Part shown: positions 49,134 to 57,573 of the stretch, piece by piece
Position numbering within the stretch: the stretch's first letter is position 1
Layout: the number at the start of each line of letters is the position of its first letter
NCBI RefSeq assembly: GCF_025998535.1
Contig: NZ_AP024233.1
Coordinates: forward strand, 1,305,219-1,369,218
DNA: 64,000 nucleotides
Reading direction: 5' to 3'
Source of the DNA: Desulfolithobacter dissulfuricans
Lineage (GTDB): Bacteria > Desulfobacterota > Desulfobulbia > Desulfobulbales > Desulfobulbaceae
The notes under the pieces: generated by a model
Database searches by the model: none
Told to the model about the DNA's origin: nothing
Seen by the model: only the letters and a program-made list of their open reading frames with translations
Translations under genes and position numbers: made by a program

Positions 49134-49232
49134 GGATACCATCGCTTATTCTCTCTATCTGTAGAAAAAACGTGGTTGCTCAGAGATACGCCCGTACGAG
49201 TAACTCTTTCTGAGGCCAAGCGATGGTATCCC
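49134..49232. repeat. 15-bp perfect inverted repeat
   Basis: GGGATACCATCGCTT (49134-49148) and AAGCGATGGTATCCC (49218-49232), 69 bp apart, with smaller inner complementarities (TCAGAG / CTCTTTCTGA). Could form a structured RNA or be a decayed transposon-end pair; no frame inside. Confidence 0.55.
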
Positions 49233-49267
49233 CCGAAGAATGAGCCTGGCGGCCGCCATCACTTTTT

Positions 49268-50635
49268 TCACTTGTCGTTCTTTATGCCCAGGGCCTTGAC
49301 CTTTTTATGCAGGTGGCTGCGTTCCAGGCCGATTTTTTCAGCGGTCTGGGAGATGTTGCCGTTGTTTTCTGCCAGCCTGGCCTGCAGATAATCGCGTTCA
49401 AACTGTTTTCTCGCCTCCCTGAAGCCAAGATGGCGGTAGGGCACGCTGACCGCCGGGGCAGGGGAGGAGGCCTGGCTGCCACTGCCCAGGAACAGGGTCA
49501 CGTCGCTGGCGTGAATGATCGGCTCCGGTGACATGATGACCAGCCGTTCCACCAGGTTGCGCAGCTCCCGGACATTGCCGGGCCAGGAATGGTGCATGAG
49601 TTCGGTCAGGGCATCGTCGGAAAACTGTTTGCGGCCCAGCCCCTTTTTCGAAAACTGGATCAGGAAGTCCTCCACCAGCAGGGGAATATCCTCCAGCCGC
49701 TCCCTGAGATCCGGTACCCGGATCGGCACCACGTTGAGGCGGTAGAAGAGATCGGCCCGGAAGGTACCGGCCTCGATTTCCTTTTCCAGGTCCTTGTTGG
49801 TGGCGGCCAGCACCCGGACATCCACCTGGATGGTTCGTGACCCGCCGACCCGCTCGAATTTCTGCTCCTGGAGGATCCGCAGGACCTTGGCCTGGCTCTT
49901 GAGGCTCATGTCTCCGATTTCATCGAGAAACAACGTGGAGCCGTCGGCCTGATCGAACTTGCCCTTACGGCTGGTGGTGGCGCCGGTGAAGGCACCTTTC
50001 TCGTGGCCAAAGAGTTCAGATTCGATAAGGTCCTCCGGGATGGCGGCGCAGTTGACCTCGATCATGGGCTTACTGCTGCGCCGGGACTTGCGATGGATGG
50101 TCTGGGCCACCAGTTCCTTGCCGGTGCCGTGCCCACCGCGGATGAGGACCCAGGCATCGGTGGGGGCGACCCGGTCGATCTGTTCCCGTACCTGGCGGAT
50201 GGCAGGGGAGTTTCCGGTCAGGTCCGGAGTGGCGGGCGAGCTTTCCCGCAGGAGCTGGTTTTCCCGCTCCAGCCTGGCCACGTGCAACCCCTTGTTGATG
50301 GCCAGGACGATCTTGTCGTAGGACAGTGGTTTTTCAATGAAGTCAAAGGCGCCGATGCGGGTGGCCTGCACCGCAGTTTCAATGGTGCCGTGGCCCGATA
50401 TCATGATGACCGGCAGGTCAAAACGCTCTTTTATTTCCTTCAACGCCTCCAATCCGTCCATGCCGGGCATCCAGATGTCGAGCAGTACCAGGTCCACCTT
50501 TTCCTGATCCAGGAGAGCCAGGCCCTCCTCGGCTGAAGCCGCGGTCCGAGGATGAAACCCCTCGTCGGCGAGAATCCCGGAGAGCGATTCGCGGATGGAG
50601 TCTTCGTCATCGATAATCAGGATGGTGGAGGCCAT
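49268..50635 (-). CDS. NtrX-like sigma-54-dependent response regulator
   Basis: A 455-residue NtrC-family regulator: receiver domain (IDDEDSIRES, phosphorylated Asp in VLLDIWMPGMDG, Lys in FIEKPLSYDK), sigma-54 AAA+ domain with Walker A IRGGHGTGKE, GAFTGA and FLDEIGDMS, and a C-terminal Fis-type helix-turn-helix (NGNISQTAEKIGLERSHLHK). It activates sigma-54 promoters upon phosphorylation, most likely by the NtrY-like kinase encoded upstream. No strong ribosome-binding site is seen. Confidence 0.93.
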   Translation of the reverse strand: MASTILIIDDEDSIRESLSGILADEGFHPRTAASAEEGLALLDQEKVDLVLLDIWMPGMDGLEALKEIKERFDLPVIMISGHGTIETAVQATRIGAFDFIEKPLSYDKIVLAINKGLHVARLERENQLLRESSPATPDLTGNSPAIRQVREQIDRVAPTDAWVLIRGGHGTGKELVAQTIHRKSRRSSKPMIEVNCAAIPEDLIESELFGHEKGAFTGATTSRKGKFDQADGSTLFLDEIGDMSLKSQAKVLRILQEQKFERVGGSRTIQVDVRVLAATNKDLEKEIEAGTFRADLFYRLNVVPIRVPDLRERLEDIPLLVEDFLIQFSKKGLGRKQFSDDALTELMHHSWPGNVRELRNLVERLVIMSPEPIIHASDVTLFLGSGSQASSPAPAVSVPYRHLGFREARKQFERDYLQARLAENNGNISQTAEKIGLERSHLHKKVKALGIKNDK

Positions 50636-50675
50636 GGGTGTCGTATTCAGCTGTCAGGGAAGTCTCGGTTGCTCT

Positions 50676-50717
50676 GGCTTGACAGGCCGTTTACGTTTTT
50701 CAACAGCCTGTCAAGCC
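50676..50717. repeat. Hairpin and solo repeat end between ntrY and ntrX
   Basis: Perfect 12-bp stem GGCTTGACAGGC / GCCTGTCAAGCC with an 18-nt loop. Its right side, 50693-50710, is the exact reverse complement of CAGGCTGTTGAAAAACGT, the left end of the 56573-56775 element, so this is a solo end of that repeat family. Confidence 0.65.
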
Positions 50718-50739
50718 ATGGATCTGATGATACAGGTTA

Positions 50740-52962
50740 TCAGGAATCCAGGGGAAGCTCAACGATAAACACCGCGCCGCCAGGCCGGTTGTCGGCCACC
50801 CTGATAACCCCGTTATGCTCGGAGACAATGGTGTGGGCGATGGCCAGGCCCAGGCCGGTGCCGGACTTGCGGGTGGAGAAGTAGGGTTCGAAAAGCCGGA
50901 GCCGCACCTTTTCGCTGATGCCCGGGCCCGAGTCCGCCACCTCCATGCACACCTTTTTGCCGTTATCGGTCAGGGAGAAACGCAGGTGGATGGATCCTCC
51001 CTCGTGGAGCACGGTGACCGCGTTATCAAGCAGGTTGATCAGCACCCGTTTCATCTGTACCGGATCAAAGTGAAACGGCGGGATATCGCCCGGTTCCTCA
51101 AGGGTGAAATCGATATGCTTGTGGGCTTCGCGGTACAGGACCAGGACATCGCGGGCCATGGCGACCAGATCACCCTGTTCCTTTTTCAGTCTCGGCATGC
51201 GGGCAAAGTCGGAGAATTCACTGACCAACCGCTTGATCTCGTCCACCTGGTTGACGATGGTCCGGGTGCACTGGTCAAAGATCTCCACATCTCCTTCGAT
51301 CCGGTCCAGGTACCGTTTTCTGAGCCGCTGGGCCGAGAGTTGAATAGGGGTAAGCGGGTTTTTGATCTCGTGGGCGATCCGCCTTGCAACCTCCTGCCAG
51401 GCGGCCAGGCGCTGGGCCTTTTCCAGGTTGGTCAGGTTGTCAAAGACGATGACATAGCCGATGGCGCGTTGATTCTCATCCATCAGGCGGGTGATGTTGA
51501 CCAGCAGGGACAGGGTCTCTCCCCGGCGCACAGTGATCCGCAGGTGGCGCTCAACGGAATGTTTGCCGGATTCCAGCAGCTCCCGGAAAAAATTTTCCAC
51601 GATCATCACGTGAGGCCGGGCGAGCACCTCGTGGTAATCCCTGTGCAGAAATTCTTTGGGGTTTATCTTGAGGAGATCTTCGGCGAACCGGTTGATGGTG
51701 GTGATCTGGTTGTTCTCGTTGATGGCGATGACGCCGGCGGCCACGTTTTCCAGGATGGTCTCCAGGTAGCGCCGTCGCTGTTCCGACACCTGGTTGGACT
51801 GCTGCAGGGCCTCGTGGGCCTGGGCCAGCTGCCGGTTGGAGGCCAGCAGATCGGAGGTCATCTGGTTGAAAGAGTCCACCAGCAGGCCCATCTCATCGTC
51901 GGATTCCTTCTCCAGGGTGAAGTCCAGCTCTCCCTCGGCAACCCGCCGGGTGGCCTGAGCCAATTTGTTGATGGGGCCGGTCAGGGTGCGGGCGATGTAG
52001 AACCCGAACCAGATGGCGCCAAAGAGGATGAGCAGGGTGATGATGAGAAGCATGATCAGCAGGCTCAGCTTGATGGGCGCCTTGAGCATGACCAGCTGGC
52101 GATAGTCGTTGATGCCGCTGGTGATCGCCTGCATCTGTGCCAGCTGTTCGGCCGGGATCAGCAGGGTGGTGACCAGGTAGGTGGCCAGTTCTTCCTTTTG
52201 GTTCACCGCGAGCGGGACAATGGCCTGGACCAGCTCGCCGGCACTGGAATCCTGGGTGATGACCTCGGGTCGGTTTTCCTCACTTGCCCGCCGCATGGCC
52301 TCGGTGGGAATCTCCGGCAGAACCACAGGCAAAAGCCGTGGCCCCCGGACCGAGAGCAGTTCCCTCCGGTTGGCGTCGATGAGGGTCAGGGCATCGGGTG
52401 CGCCCGGCGGAGCGGTCTCCAGGGTCCGCTTGAACAGTTCCTCCACCAGTTCCCTGTTCTCAAGAGAAATCAATCCCGAGTCGATCAGCCGCGCGATCCG
52501 GCTGCCCATGTTCTCGGCCCGTTTTTCCGTGTCCCGAAAGATGGTCTGGGCAAGCTTGAGCGAGGCCTGGAGCGACTGTTCCACGTTGGTGTTGAACCAG
52601 TAATCCATGGACGTGGAGACAAAGCGCAGGGCAATGACAAAGAGCAGGATTGTCGGGATGAGCGACAGGGAGACAAACGAGACCACCAGCCGGGTTCGCA
52701 GCTTGGAGCCGAGGATATTATGCCGGCGCTCAAATATCAGCTCCACAAGGTTACGCAGGACCAGGTAGAGCATGAGCAGGAGCAGGAGGGCATTGATGTT
52801 GATCAGGGCAAAGACCAGGACGGTGCTGGAAACCGGAAGGTTGAGATTGCCACGGAGAATGGAGGCCTGCAGGTAGCCAAGCAGCGGAATCAGCAGGACA
52901 CAGCAGCCGATGACATACCGGACCAGGCGGCGTTTTTTCTGGCGTTGTTCAGGGGTCAGCAT
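50740..52962 (-). CDS. NtrY-like sensor histidine kinase
   Basis: About 740 residues. Three N-terminal membrane helices, a periplasmic/extracytoplasmic sensor region (about 95-280), another membrane helix (LIMLLIITLLILFGAIWFGF), a HAMP domain, a PAS domain, then HisKA (HEIKNPLTPIQLSAQRLRKR, phospho-His in the first H) and HATPase (NLLDNAVTVLHEGG, DSGPGISEKVRLRLFEPYFS, GTGLGLAI). Typical NtrY architecture. ATG 52962 is preferred to the TTG one codon upstream. It precedes the NtrX-like gene. Confidence 0.93.
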   Translation of the reverse strand: MLTPEQRQKKRRLVRYVIGCCVLLIPLLGYLQASILRGNLNLPVSSTVLVFALININALLLLLMLYLVLRNLVELIFERRHNILGSKLRTRLVVSFVSLSLIPTILLFVIALRFVSTSMDYWFNTNVEQSLQASLKLAQTIFRDTEKRAENMGSRIARLIDSGLISLENRELVEELFKRTLETAPPGAPDALTLIDANRRELLSVRGPRLLPVVLPEIPTEAMRRASEENRPEVITQDSSAGELVQAIVPLAVNQKEELATYLVTTLLIPAEQLAQMQAITSGINDYRQLVMLKAPIKLSLLIMLLIITLLILFGAIWFGFYIARTLTGPINKLAQATRRVAEGELDFTLEKESDDEMGLLVDSFNQMTSDLLASNRQLAQAHEALQQSNQVSEQRRRYLETILENVAAGVIAINENNQITTINRFAEDLLKINPKEFLHRDYHEVLARPHVMIVENFFRELLESGKHSVERHLRITVRRGETLSLLVNITRLMDENQRAIGYVIVFDNLTNLEKAQRLAAWQEVARRIAHEIKNPLTPIQLSAQRLRKRYLDRIEGDVEIFDQCTRTIVNQVDEIKRLVSEFSDFARMPRLKKEQGDLVAMARDVLVLYREAHKHIDFTLEEPGDIPPFHFDPVQMKRVLINLLDNAVTVLHEGGSIHLRFSLTDNGKKVCMEVADSGPGISEKVRLRLFEPYFSTRKSGTGLGLAIAHTIVSEHNGVIRVADNRPGGAVFIVELPLDS

Positions 52963-53051
52963 CAACTTGTCTCGGTGGTTCTCTGCCGGTAGAAGGGAGT
53001 TTCGGGCGTCTCTCAGGCCATGGGTTTTTCAGGAGCCTTCGCAGTCAGGGT

Positions 53052-53633
53052 TCAGTACCTGAATTCAATGGCGCGCCAGTCGGTTTCAAAGTCCCACAGG
53101 GAGACAAAGGGCACAAGGTAATGGATACCCAGGGGCAGCTTTTTTTCCGCCAGCTTTGCCTTGATGCGCAGCTCGTAGGGCGCATCGGGCTCCAGCACGT
53201 CCAAGGGAATAACCTTGAGGCCGCTGAGCTCGGTCATGAACTGCTTCGCTTCGTCCAGGGACTTGGTCTTTTCGATCCGGTTGCCAAACTCGGTCAACTG
53301 GACATGGTACTCCTCTTTCAGCGCATCATAGGTCATGGTGTGGGTGACGCTCAGATCGGCCAGGGTGGTGTCGAACCAGTTGTTGCGTAACTGGTCCAGT
53401 TCCACCATGAAGGTGAACGATACCGGGATACCGTTGCGTACGCCCTCGATCATCTCATCGGTAAAACAGTTTTTTATGGTGGCAAAGAGGAGCAGGTGGC
53501 TGCTTGAGGTGGTGATAATGATATCAACTATCTCCGGCTCGGCTTCCTGCTGGGCCCTGGGTGACAGGGGAAGCAGCAGGGCAACGAGCAGGAAACATAC
53601 AGTCAGTCGCATGGTACGGAGCAGGTGCGTCAT
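53052..53633 (-). CDS. DUF4390 exported protein
   Basis: 193 residues with a signal peptide (MRLTVCFLLVALLLPLSPRA region) and a beta-rich DUF4390 domain (IVDIIITTSSSHLLLFATIK, KNCFTDEMIEGVRNGIPVSF, RNNWFDTTLADLSVTHTMTY). DUF4390 genes regularly precede ntrY-like kinases in Desulfobacterota, as here (89 bp); it may be a periplasmic partner of the sensor. The start could be the second ATG (MRLT). Confidence 0.8.
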   Translation of the reverse strand: MTHLLRTMRLTVCFLLVALLLPLSPRAQQEAEPEIVDIIITTSSSHLLLFATIKNCFTDEMIEGVRNGIPVSFTFMVELDQLRNNWFDTTLADLSVTHTMTYDALKEEYHVQLTEFGNRIEKTKSLDEAKQFMTELSGLKVIPLDVLEPDAPYELRIKAKLAEKKLPLGIHYLVPFVSLWDFETDWRAIEFRY

Positions 53634-53795
53634 ATATAAAAAAATCTCTTGAGAGAGTCAGGTGGATCGTCGGGAAGTGTCTGGGCACAGGCGGGCCTGC
53701 ATCCAGAGTAAAATTCACCACTTTAGCAACTGGCACTCCGCTTGTCCATCCGGAAGTGACCCGGATCCCGGCGTCTGCCATGAATAAAATCCTCC

Positions 53796-53826
53796 TTGAC
53801 ACTGGAAATGAGACACACTAGTGTGT
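53796..53826 (+). promoter_or_regulatory. Promoter with palindromic operator
   Basis: TTGACA (53796-53801), 17-bp spacer, TAGTGT (53819-53824). A perfect 14-bp palindrome ACACACTAGTGTGT (53813-53826) covers the -10, so a dimeric repressor or activator probably controls the DUF302/transporter operon downstream. Confidence 0.55.
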
Positions 53827-53905
53827 GCATATGCTCAAAACAGTTGGCCGCCGCTACCGGCCCTGATGCAGTTTATGCCGTTTTAACCGTTTATATATTT
53901 TATAT

Positions 53906-53935
53906 TTTTAACTTTTTAACTTTTTAACTTTTTAC
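53906..53935 (+). repeat. Short tandem repeat (TTTTTAAC) before the DUF302 gene
   Basis: About 3.5 tandem copies of the 8-mer TTTTTAAC immediately before the ribosome-binding site (ACAGGAGG). Copy-number changes could alter leader length. Confidence 0.6.
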
Positions 53936-53948
53936 AGGAGGAAGTTCC

Positions 53949-54362
53949 ATGAGTGACCATCTGTACAAGGCGGAAACCACCAAATCGGCAGCAGAATTTG
54001 CCCGGGACCTGGGCAGGGTTGTGGGTAAGTATGGCTTTGTCATCCACAACGAGTCCAATATGGACATGGCCCATTCCTTTGGCAAGCACGGCGTGGAAGT
54101 GGCAGAGGAGTTCGATCTGCACATGATACAGATCTGCAAGCCGGAAAAGGCGGCCAAGAGCCTGCAGGCCAATCCCGAGCGGGCCATTCTCATGCCCAAA
54201 TATGTTATGACCTTCTCCAAGGACGGCAAAACCCAGATTCGCTTCTTCTATTTCAGTGCGGAAAACATCAGGGCCATGGTCGATGACGAGGCCTTTCCAG
54301 ACTCTCTGGCCCAGACCTACAAGAAGATCATTTCCATGATAGAAGAGGCCATTGCGCTGTAA
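53949..54362 (+). CDS. DUF302 family protein
   Basis: 137 residues of the DUF302 fold: KSAAEFARDLGRVVGKYGF at the start, FDLHMIQICKPEKAAKSLQ, and RAILMPKYVMTFSKDG. Function unknown in the family; here it heads an operon with a BASS-type transporter, a NifX/NifB-like protein and a DUF134 protein, suggesting a shared redox or metal-related job. Start after ACAGGAGGAAGTTCC. Confidence 0.75.
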   Translation: MSDHLYKAETTKSAAEFARDLGRVVGKYGFVIHNESNMDMAHSFGKHGVEVAEEFDLHMIQICKPEKAAKSLQANPERAILMPKYVMTFSKDGKTQIRFFYFSAENIRAMVDDEAFPDSLAQTYKKIISMIEEAIAL

Positions 54363-54432
54363 ATGAGCAAAATGAGCAGGATCTATCCTCTCGCAGATAC
54401 AGGGCCTCCGGGCCCTGCATAAGGAGACTGTT

Positions 54433-55422
54433 ATGTGGAAATTTCTCATTTCCATCAACAAGAAACTGGTCTATGCCATCCCCACCATGATGGTTCTGGG
54501 GTTTCTCTTCGGAATCAACACCGATCCGGTCCTGATCAAAAAGCTCAAGACCCTTATTATGCCCCTGACCTTCCTCATGGTCTACCCGATGATGGTAACG
54601 CTCAACATCAAACATCTCAAGGAGGGTATCCAGAACGTCAAACTGCAGCTGACCACACAGTTCATCAACTTCTGCATCGTCCCCTTTGTCGCCTATGGGC
54701 TGGGGATGTATTTTTTCAGGGATAACTCCTACATGGCCCTGGGGCTCCTGCTCGCATCCCTGCTGCCTACCTCGGGCATGACCATCTCCTGGACAGGGTT
54801 TGCCAAGGGTAACATGGGTGCGGCCATCAACATGACGGTCATCGGCCTGACGCTTGGTTCCCTGGCTACGCCGCTCTATGTCCAGGTGCTGATGGGCACC
54901 AAGGTGGACATGAACATCATCCTGGTGGTCAAGCAGATCGTCTACATCGTCTTCATTCCCATGCTGCTTGGCTATTTGACCAGGTCCTGGCTTTTGAAAA
55001 AGTATGGGATGAAGGAGTTCAAGGCCCGGCTTGCGCCCCGTTTTCCATCCCTTTCCACCCTGGGTGTGCTGGGGATCGTGTTTGTGGCCATGGCCCTCAA
55101 ATCCAGACAGCTGGCGGCCAACCCTGGCATTCTCTGGTCCATTTTTCAGCCGCTTTTGATCATCTACTTTCTCAACTTCACCCTGGGTACCCTGGTCGGC
55201 AAGATGCTGTTCAACCGGGGCGACGCCATTGCCCTGGTTTACGGAACGGTCATGCGCAATCTCTCCATTGCCCTGGCCATCTCCATCAACGCCTTTGGCA
55301 CCAAGGGGGCGGACGCGGCTCTGGTCATCGCCACCTCGTATATCATCCAGGTTCAGTCCGCGGCCTGGTACGTGAAGTTTACCGACAAGCTGTTTGGCCC
55401 GCCTGAGGAAAAGGCGGCCTGA
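54433..55422 (+). CDS. Bile acid:sodium symporter (BASS)/ACR3-fold transporter
   Basis: 329 residues with about ten membrane helices and the BASS/ACR3 fold: TLIMPLTFLMVYPMMVTLNI, LLPTSGMTISWTGFAKGNMG, and GTVMRNLSIALAISINAFG in the second half. The Cys that ACR3 arsenite exporters carry in the corresponding position (PC...M...W) is absent (PTSGMTISW), so arsenite transport is unlikely. The substrate is unknown. Start after AAGGAGACTGTT. Confidence 0.8.
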   Translation: MWKFLISINKKLVYAIPTMMVLGFLFGINTDPVLIKKLKTLIMPLTFLMVYPMMVTLNIKHLKEGIQNVKLQLTTQFINFCIVPFVAYGLGMYFFRDNSYMALGLLLASLLPTSGMTISWTGFAKGNMGAAINMTVIGLTLGSLATPLYVQVLMGTKVDMNIILVVKQIVYIVFIPMLLGYLTRSWLLKKYGMKEFKARLAPRFPSLSTLGVLGIVFVAMALKSRQLAANPGILWSIFQPLLIIYFLNFTLGTLVGKMLFNRGDAIALVYGTVMRNLSIALAISINAFGTKGADAALVIATSYIIQVQSAAWYVKFTDKLFGPPEEKAA

Positions 55423-55468
55423 AACAAACACATATATATGAACCCAAGATAACGGAGGGTGTATCATC

Positions 55469-55864
55469 ATGGAAGAATCACTTCGGCTGGCAGTCCCATC
55501 CAACAGTCCGGGCGGGCTTGAGGCCACCAGGTCCGATCATTTCGGTCACTGCGATGCCTTTACCCTCATTGATATCAGCGACGGGAAAATAATCCAGTCC
55601 GTGATCGTACCCAACCAGGATCACGGGGCCGGTGGCTGCATGGTACCGGTCCAGTTTCTCCGCGACCAGAACGTGGACGCCATTGTGGTCGGAGGAATCG
55701 GCGCCCGCCCCCTGCAGGGATTTGCAGAGGTTGGTATTGCCGTGTATTATGCAGCTAACAACAGTGTCAAAACGGTTCAGGAAGCCGTGGACGGCATTAT
55801 CAAAGGCTCTTTTCCCCTTATCCGCCCCGACCAGGCCTGTTCCGGTCATGGGAACTGTCATTGA
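55469..55864 (+). CDS. NifX/NifB-like (dinitrogenase cofactor-binding fold) protein
   Basis: 131 residues of the dinitrogenase iron-molybdenum-cofactor-biosynthesis family: LRLAVPSNSPGGLEATRSDH, FGHCDAFTLIDISDGKI, HGAGGCMVPVQFLRDQNVDA, IVVGGIGARPLQGFAEVGI, with a short Cys/His tail (ACSGHGNCH) that could bind metal. Stand-alone members handle Fe-S or metal clusters outside nitrogen fixation. Cotranscribed with the transporter upstream. Confidence 0.85.
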   Translation: MEESLRLAVPSNSPGGLEATRSDHFGHCDAFTLIDISDGKIIQSVIVPNQDHGAGGCMVPVQFLRDQNVDAIVVGGIGARPLQGFAEVGIAVYYAANNSVKTVQEAVDGIIKGSFPLIRPDQACSGHGNCH

Positions 55865-55943
55865 CAGGTAACCCGGGTCCTGCTCCCGGTCCTGGCGCCA
55901 GCCGGCACCGGGCCGGGGTTGGATCTGAATTTTCAGAAGACAG

Positions 55944-56240
55944 ATGTCACCACGCCCCAAGAAGAAACGTGTCTGCAAGGGAAAATTTTGCGGTCGGGCC
56001 TTCAAGCCCACCGGCATATCAATTCCCGAACTCAAGCACATCCCCCTGTACCGGGATGAGCTCGAAGTCATCAAGCTCTGTGATTACGAAGGCCTGTTTC
56101 AGGAACAGGCCGGTGAGAGAATGGGGGTGTCGAGGGGAACCGTACAGCGGATTCTTACCTCGGCCCGGCGCAAGATCGCCGAGGCCCTGACCACCGGTGC
56201 GGCCCTGGTCTTCGAGGAAGACGAGCATGGCCGGGAGTAA
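55944..56240 (+). CDS. DUF134 family helix-turn-helix protein
   Basis: 98 residues: MSPRPKKKRVCKG start, CGRAFKPTGISIPELKHIP, then a helix-turn-helix (YEGLFQEQAGERMGVSRGTV, QRILTSARRKIAEAL). DUF134 proteins are probably small DNA-binding proteins often linked to Fe-S or Mo-cofactor genes; this one follows the NifX/NifB-like gene. It may regulate the operon or the palindrome at 53813. Confidence 0.85.
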   Translation: MSPRPKKKRVCKGKFCGRAFKPTGISIPELKHIPLYRDELEVIKLCDYEGLFQEQAGERMGVSRGTVQRILTSARRKIAEALTTGAALVFEEDEHGRE

Positions 56241-56386
56241 CCTTAAATCAGCCAGGTAGCCTGCCGGATTTTTGTTTGGCAAAACGGTTGACAGATGGCA
56301 GGGGACGGATTATTTGTAAACATATGCACATAAAAAGATGGTGCAGGTGTGCCATCAGATACCAACTCAAATACAGGGGGTAGACC

Positions 56387-56572
56387 ATGTTCCAGGTAGA
56401 TGTCGACAAGGATAAATGTACGGGTTGCGAGGAATGTGTGAACAGTTGTCCGGCCCAGGTGTTCGAACTGGTTGACGGAAAGTCGGACCCTGTCAACATG
56501 GATGAGTGCCTGGGCTGTGAGACCTGTGTCGAGGTGTGTCCCGAAGGGGCAATTACCGTAACCGAACTGTAA
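56387..56572 (+). CDS. Ferredoxin, 2x[4Fe-4S]
   Basis: 61 residues with two CxxCxxCxxxCP clusters (CTGCEECVNSCP and CLGCETCVEVCP) and short spacing, a bacterial 2[4Fe-4S] ferredoxin for low-potential electron transfer in the cytoplasm. Preceded by CAGGGGGTAGACC. Directly followed (from 56573) by a repeat element. Confidence 0.95.
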   Translation: MFQVDVDKDKCTGCEECVNSCPAQVFELVDGKSDPVNMDECLGCETCVEVCPEGAITVTEL

Positions 56573-56775
56573 CAGGCTGTTGAAAAACGTAGCGAGCGAA
56601 GATGAGACAAGGAAAAATGAGGCGAAAAAGCGCAGTGTACATGGAGTACATGAGCATTTCGGAGTCTCGCAGATAAGCGCAGACTTCGAGCTCGCTTACC
56701 CGGAGTCTCCCTTCGGTCGCTTACCTGAGCCGAATTTTGTCGCAGTATCATCTGGTGCAGTAGTTTTTCAACGGC
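56573..56775. repeat. MITE-like inverted-repeat element, copy 2
   Basis: About 200 bp between CAGGCTGTTGAAAAACGT (56573-56590) and GTTTTTCAAC (56763-56772). It shares GCGAAAAAGCGCAG and the ...GAGCATTT... palindrome with copy 1 (27034-27243) and carries a copy of the 28-bp repeat (56699-56726). No gene. A solo end occurs at 50693-50710. Confidence 0.6.
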
Positions 56776-56834
56776 TTGGTAAGGGATATCCCGCCGGGCC
56801 GGAGCAGGTCCGGTAACAAGTGGGGGGCAAAGGT

Positions 56835-57332
56835 ATGAAGCCACGGGTAAAAAGCATACTGTATGCCACCGATCTGTCGGACACAGCCAGGGAGGCATTG
56901 ACCTGGGCGGTCAGCCTGGCTGAAAAATACGATGCGACCATCACCATTCTCCATGTCATGCCCGACCTGATCGAAGAGATGTCGGTGCTCATGGGCTATG
57001 ACCTGGAATCCCATTTCGGGGCTGAGGACCTGCAGGCCTTTGGCGAAGAAGGACGCAGCGCTGTGGTGGAATCCATCAAGAACCGGATTCGTTCGGTCTG
57101 CAAAGACGTGCAGAACGAAGCCGGCTGTTCTCTGGATCTGGAAAATATAGTGATCCGCAATGGTCACCCGGTCCGGGAAATCATCGACACAATACAAGAA
57201 GGGGATTTTGATCTGGTGGTCATGGGTACCCACGGCCACGGCCTTCTTGACAAGATACTTGTCGGCTCGGTGGCCAGGGGAGTGGTAGAAAAAAGTCCCA
57301 TCCCGGTCCTGACCGTCAGGTTGCCCTCCTGA
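56835..57332 (+). CDS. Universal stress protein (UspA family)
   Basis: 165 residues: SILYATDLSDTAREALTWAV start, long insertion, and the ATP-binding motif MGTHGHGLLDKILVGSVARG followed by KSPIPVLTV. ATP-binding subfamily. Start taken at ATG 56835 (frame open 15 bp upstream). Its 3' end is followed by a strong terminator. Confidence 0.9.
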   Translation: MKPRVKSILYATDLSDTAREALTWAVSLAEKYDATITILHVMPDLIEEMSVLMGYDLESHFGAEDLQAFGEEGRSAVVESIKNRIRSVCKDVQNEAGCSLDLENIVIRNGHPVREIIDTIQEGDFDLVVMGTHGHGLLDKILVGSVARGVVEKSPIPVLTVRLPS

Positions 57333-57359
57333 GAAATACTCATTCTCCTACCTCTCCCA

Positions 57360-57410
57360 GCGCCTGCAGGGTTTCTTCCTCCTTCCCTGCAGGCGCATCT
57401 GTTTTTTTTT
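57360..57410 (+). terminator. Rho-independent terminator after the Usp gene
   Basis: Perfect 12-bp stem GCGCCTGCAGGG / CCCTGCAGGCGC with a 13-nt loop, followed by a T-run (TTTTTTTTT). Confidence 0.95.
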
Positions 57411-57573
57411 ACGCCCCTGTTTGACAGAGTCTGTCTCTGTTTCTATAGTGCAGTTCTGATATCCATGGCCGGGCGGTCTCCTGCAGGTTTTCCGTCACTT
57501 GGTCCATGGCTGTCTTTCGGCAACGATTCGTTGTTATTTCCTTAAGTTAAAACATGTATCCGGAGCAGAGAGT

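Larger units (their letters stand above)
48824..49267. other. Intergenic region with tandem repeat and long inverted repeat
   Basis: No gene. It contains two overlapping tandem copies of the ~28-bp repeat (48991-49018, 49016-49043, period 25 bp) and a perfect 15-bp inverted repeat (49134-49148, 49218-49232). The hemB promoter lies in the first ~80 bp. Confidence 0.5.

Noticed and set aside
50815..52992. 725-codon plus-strand frame opposite the sensor kinase
   Set aside because: Antisense of a high-GC gene with strong histidine-kinase motifs; the translation is a His/Gly/Asp-rich shadow without domains.
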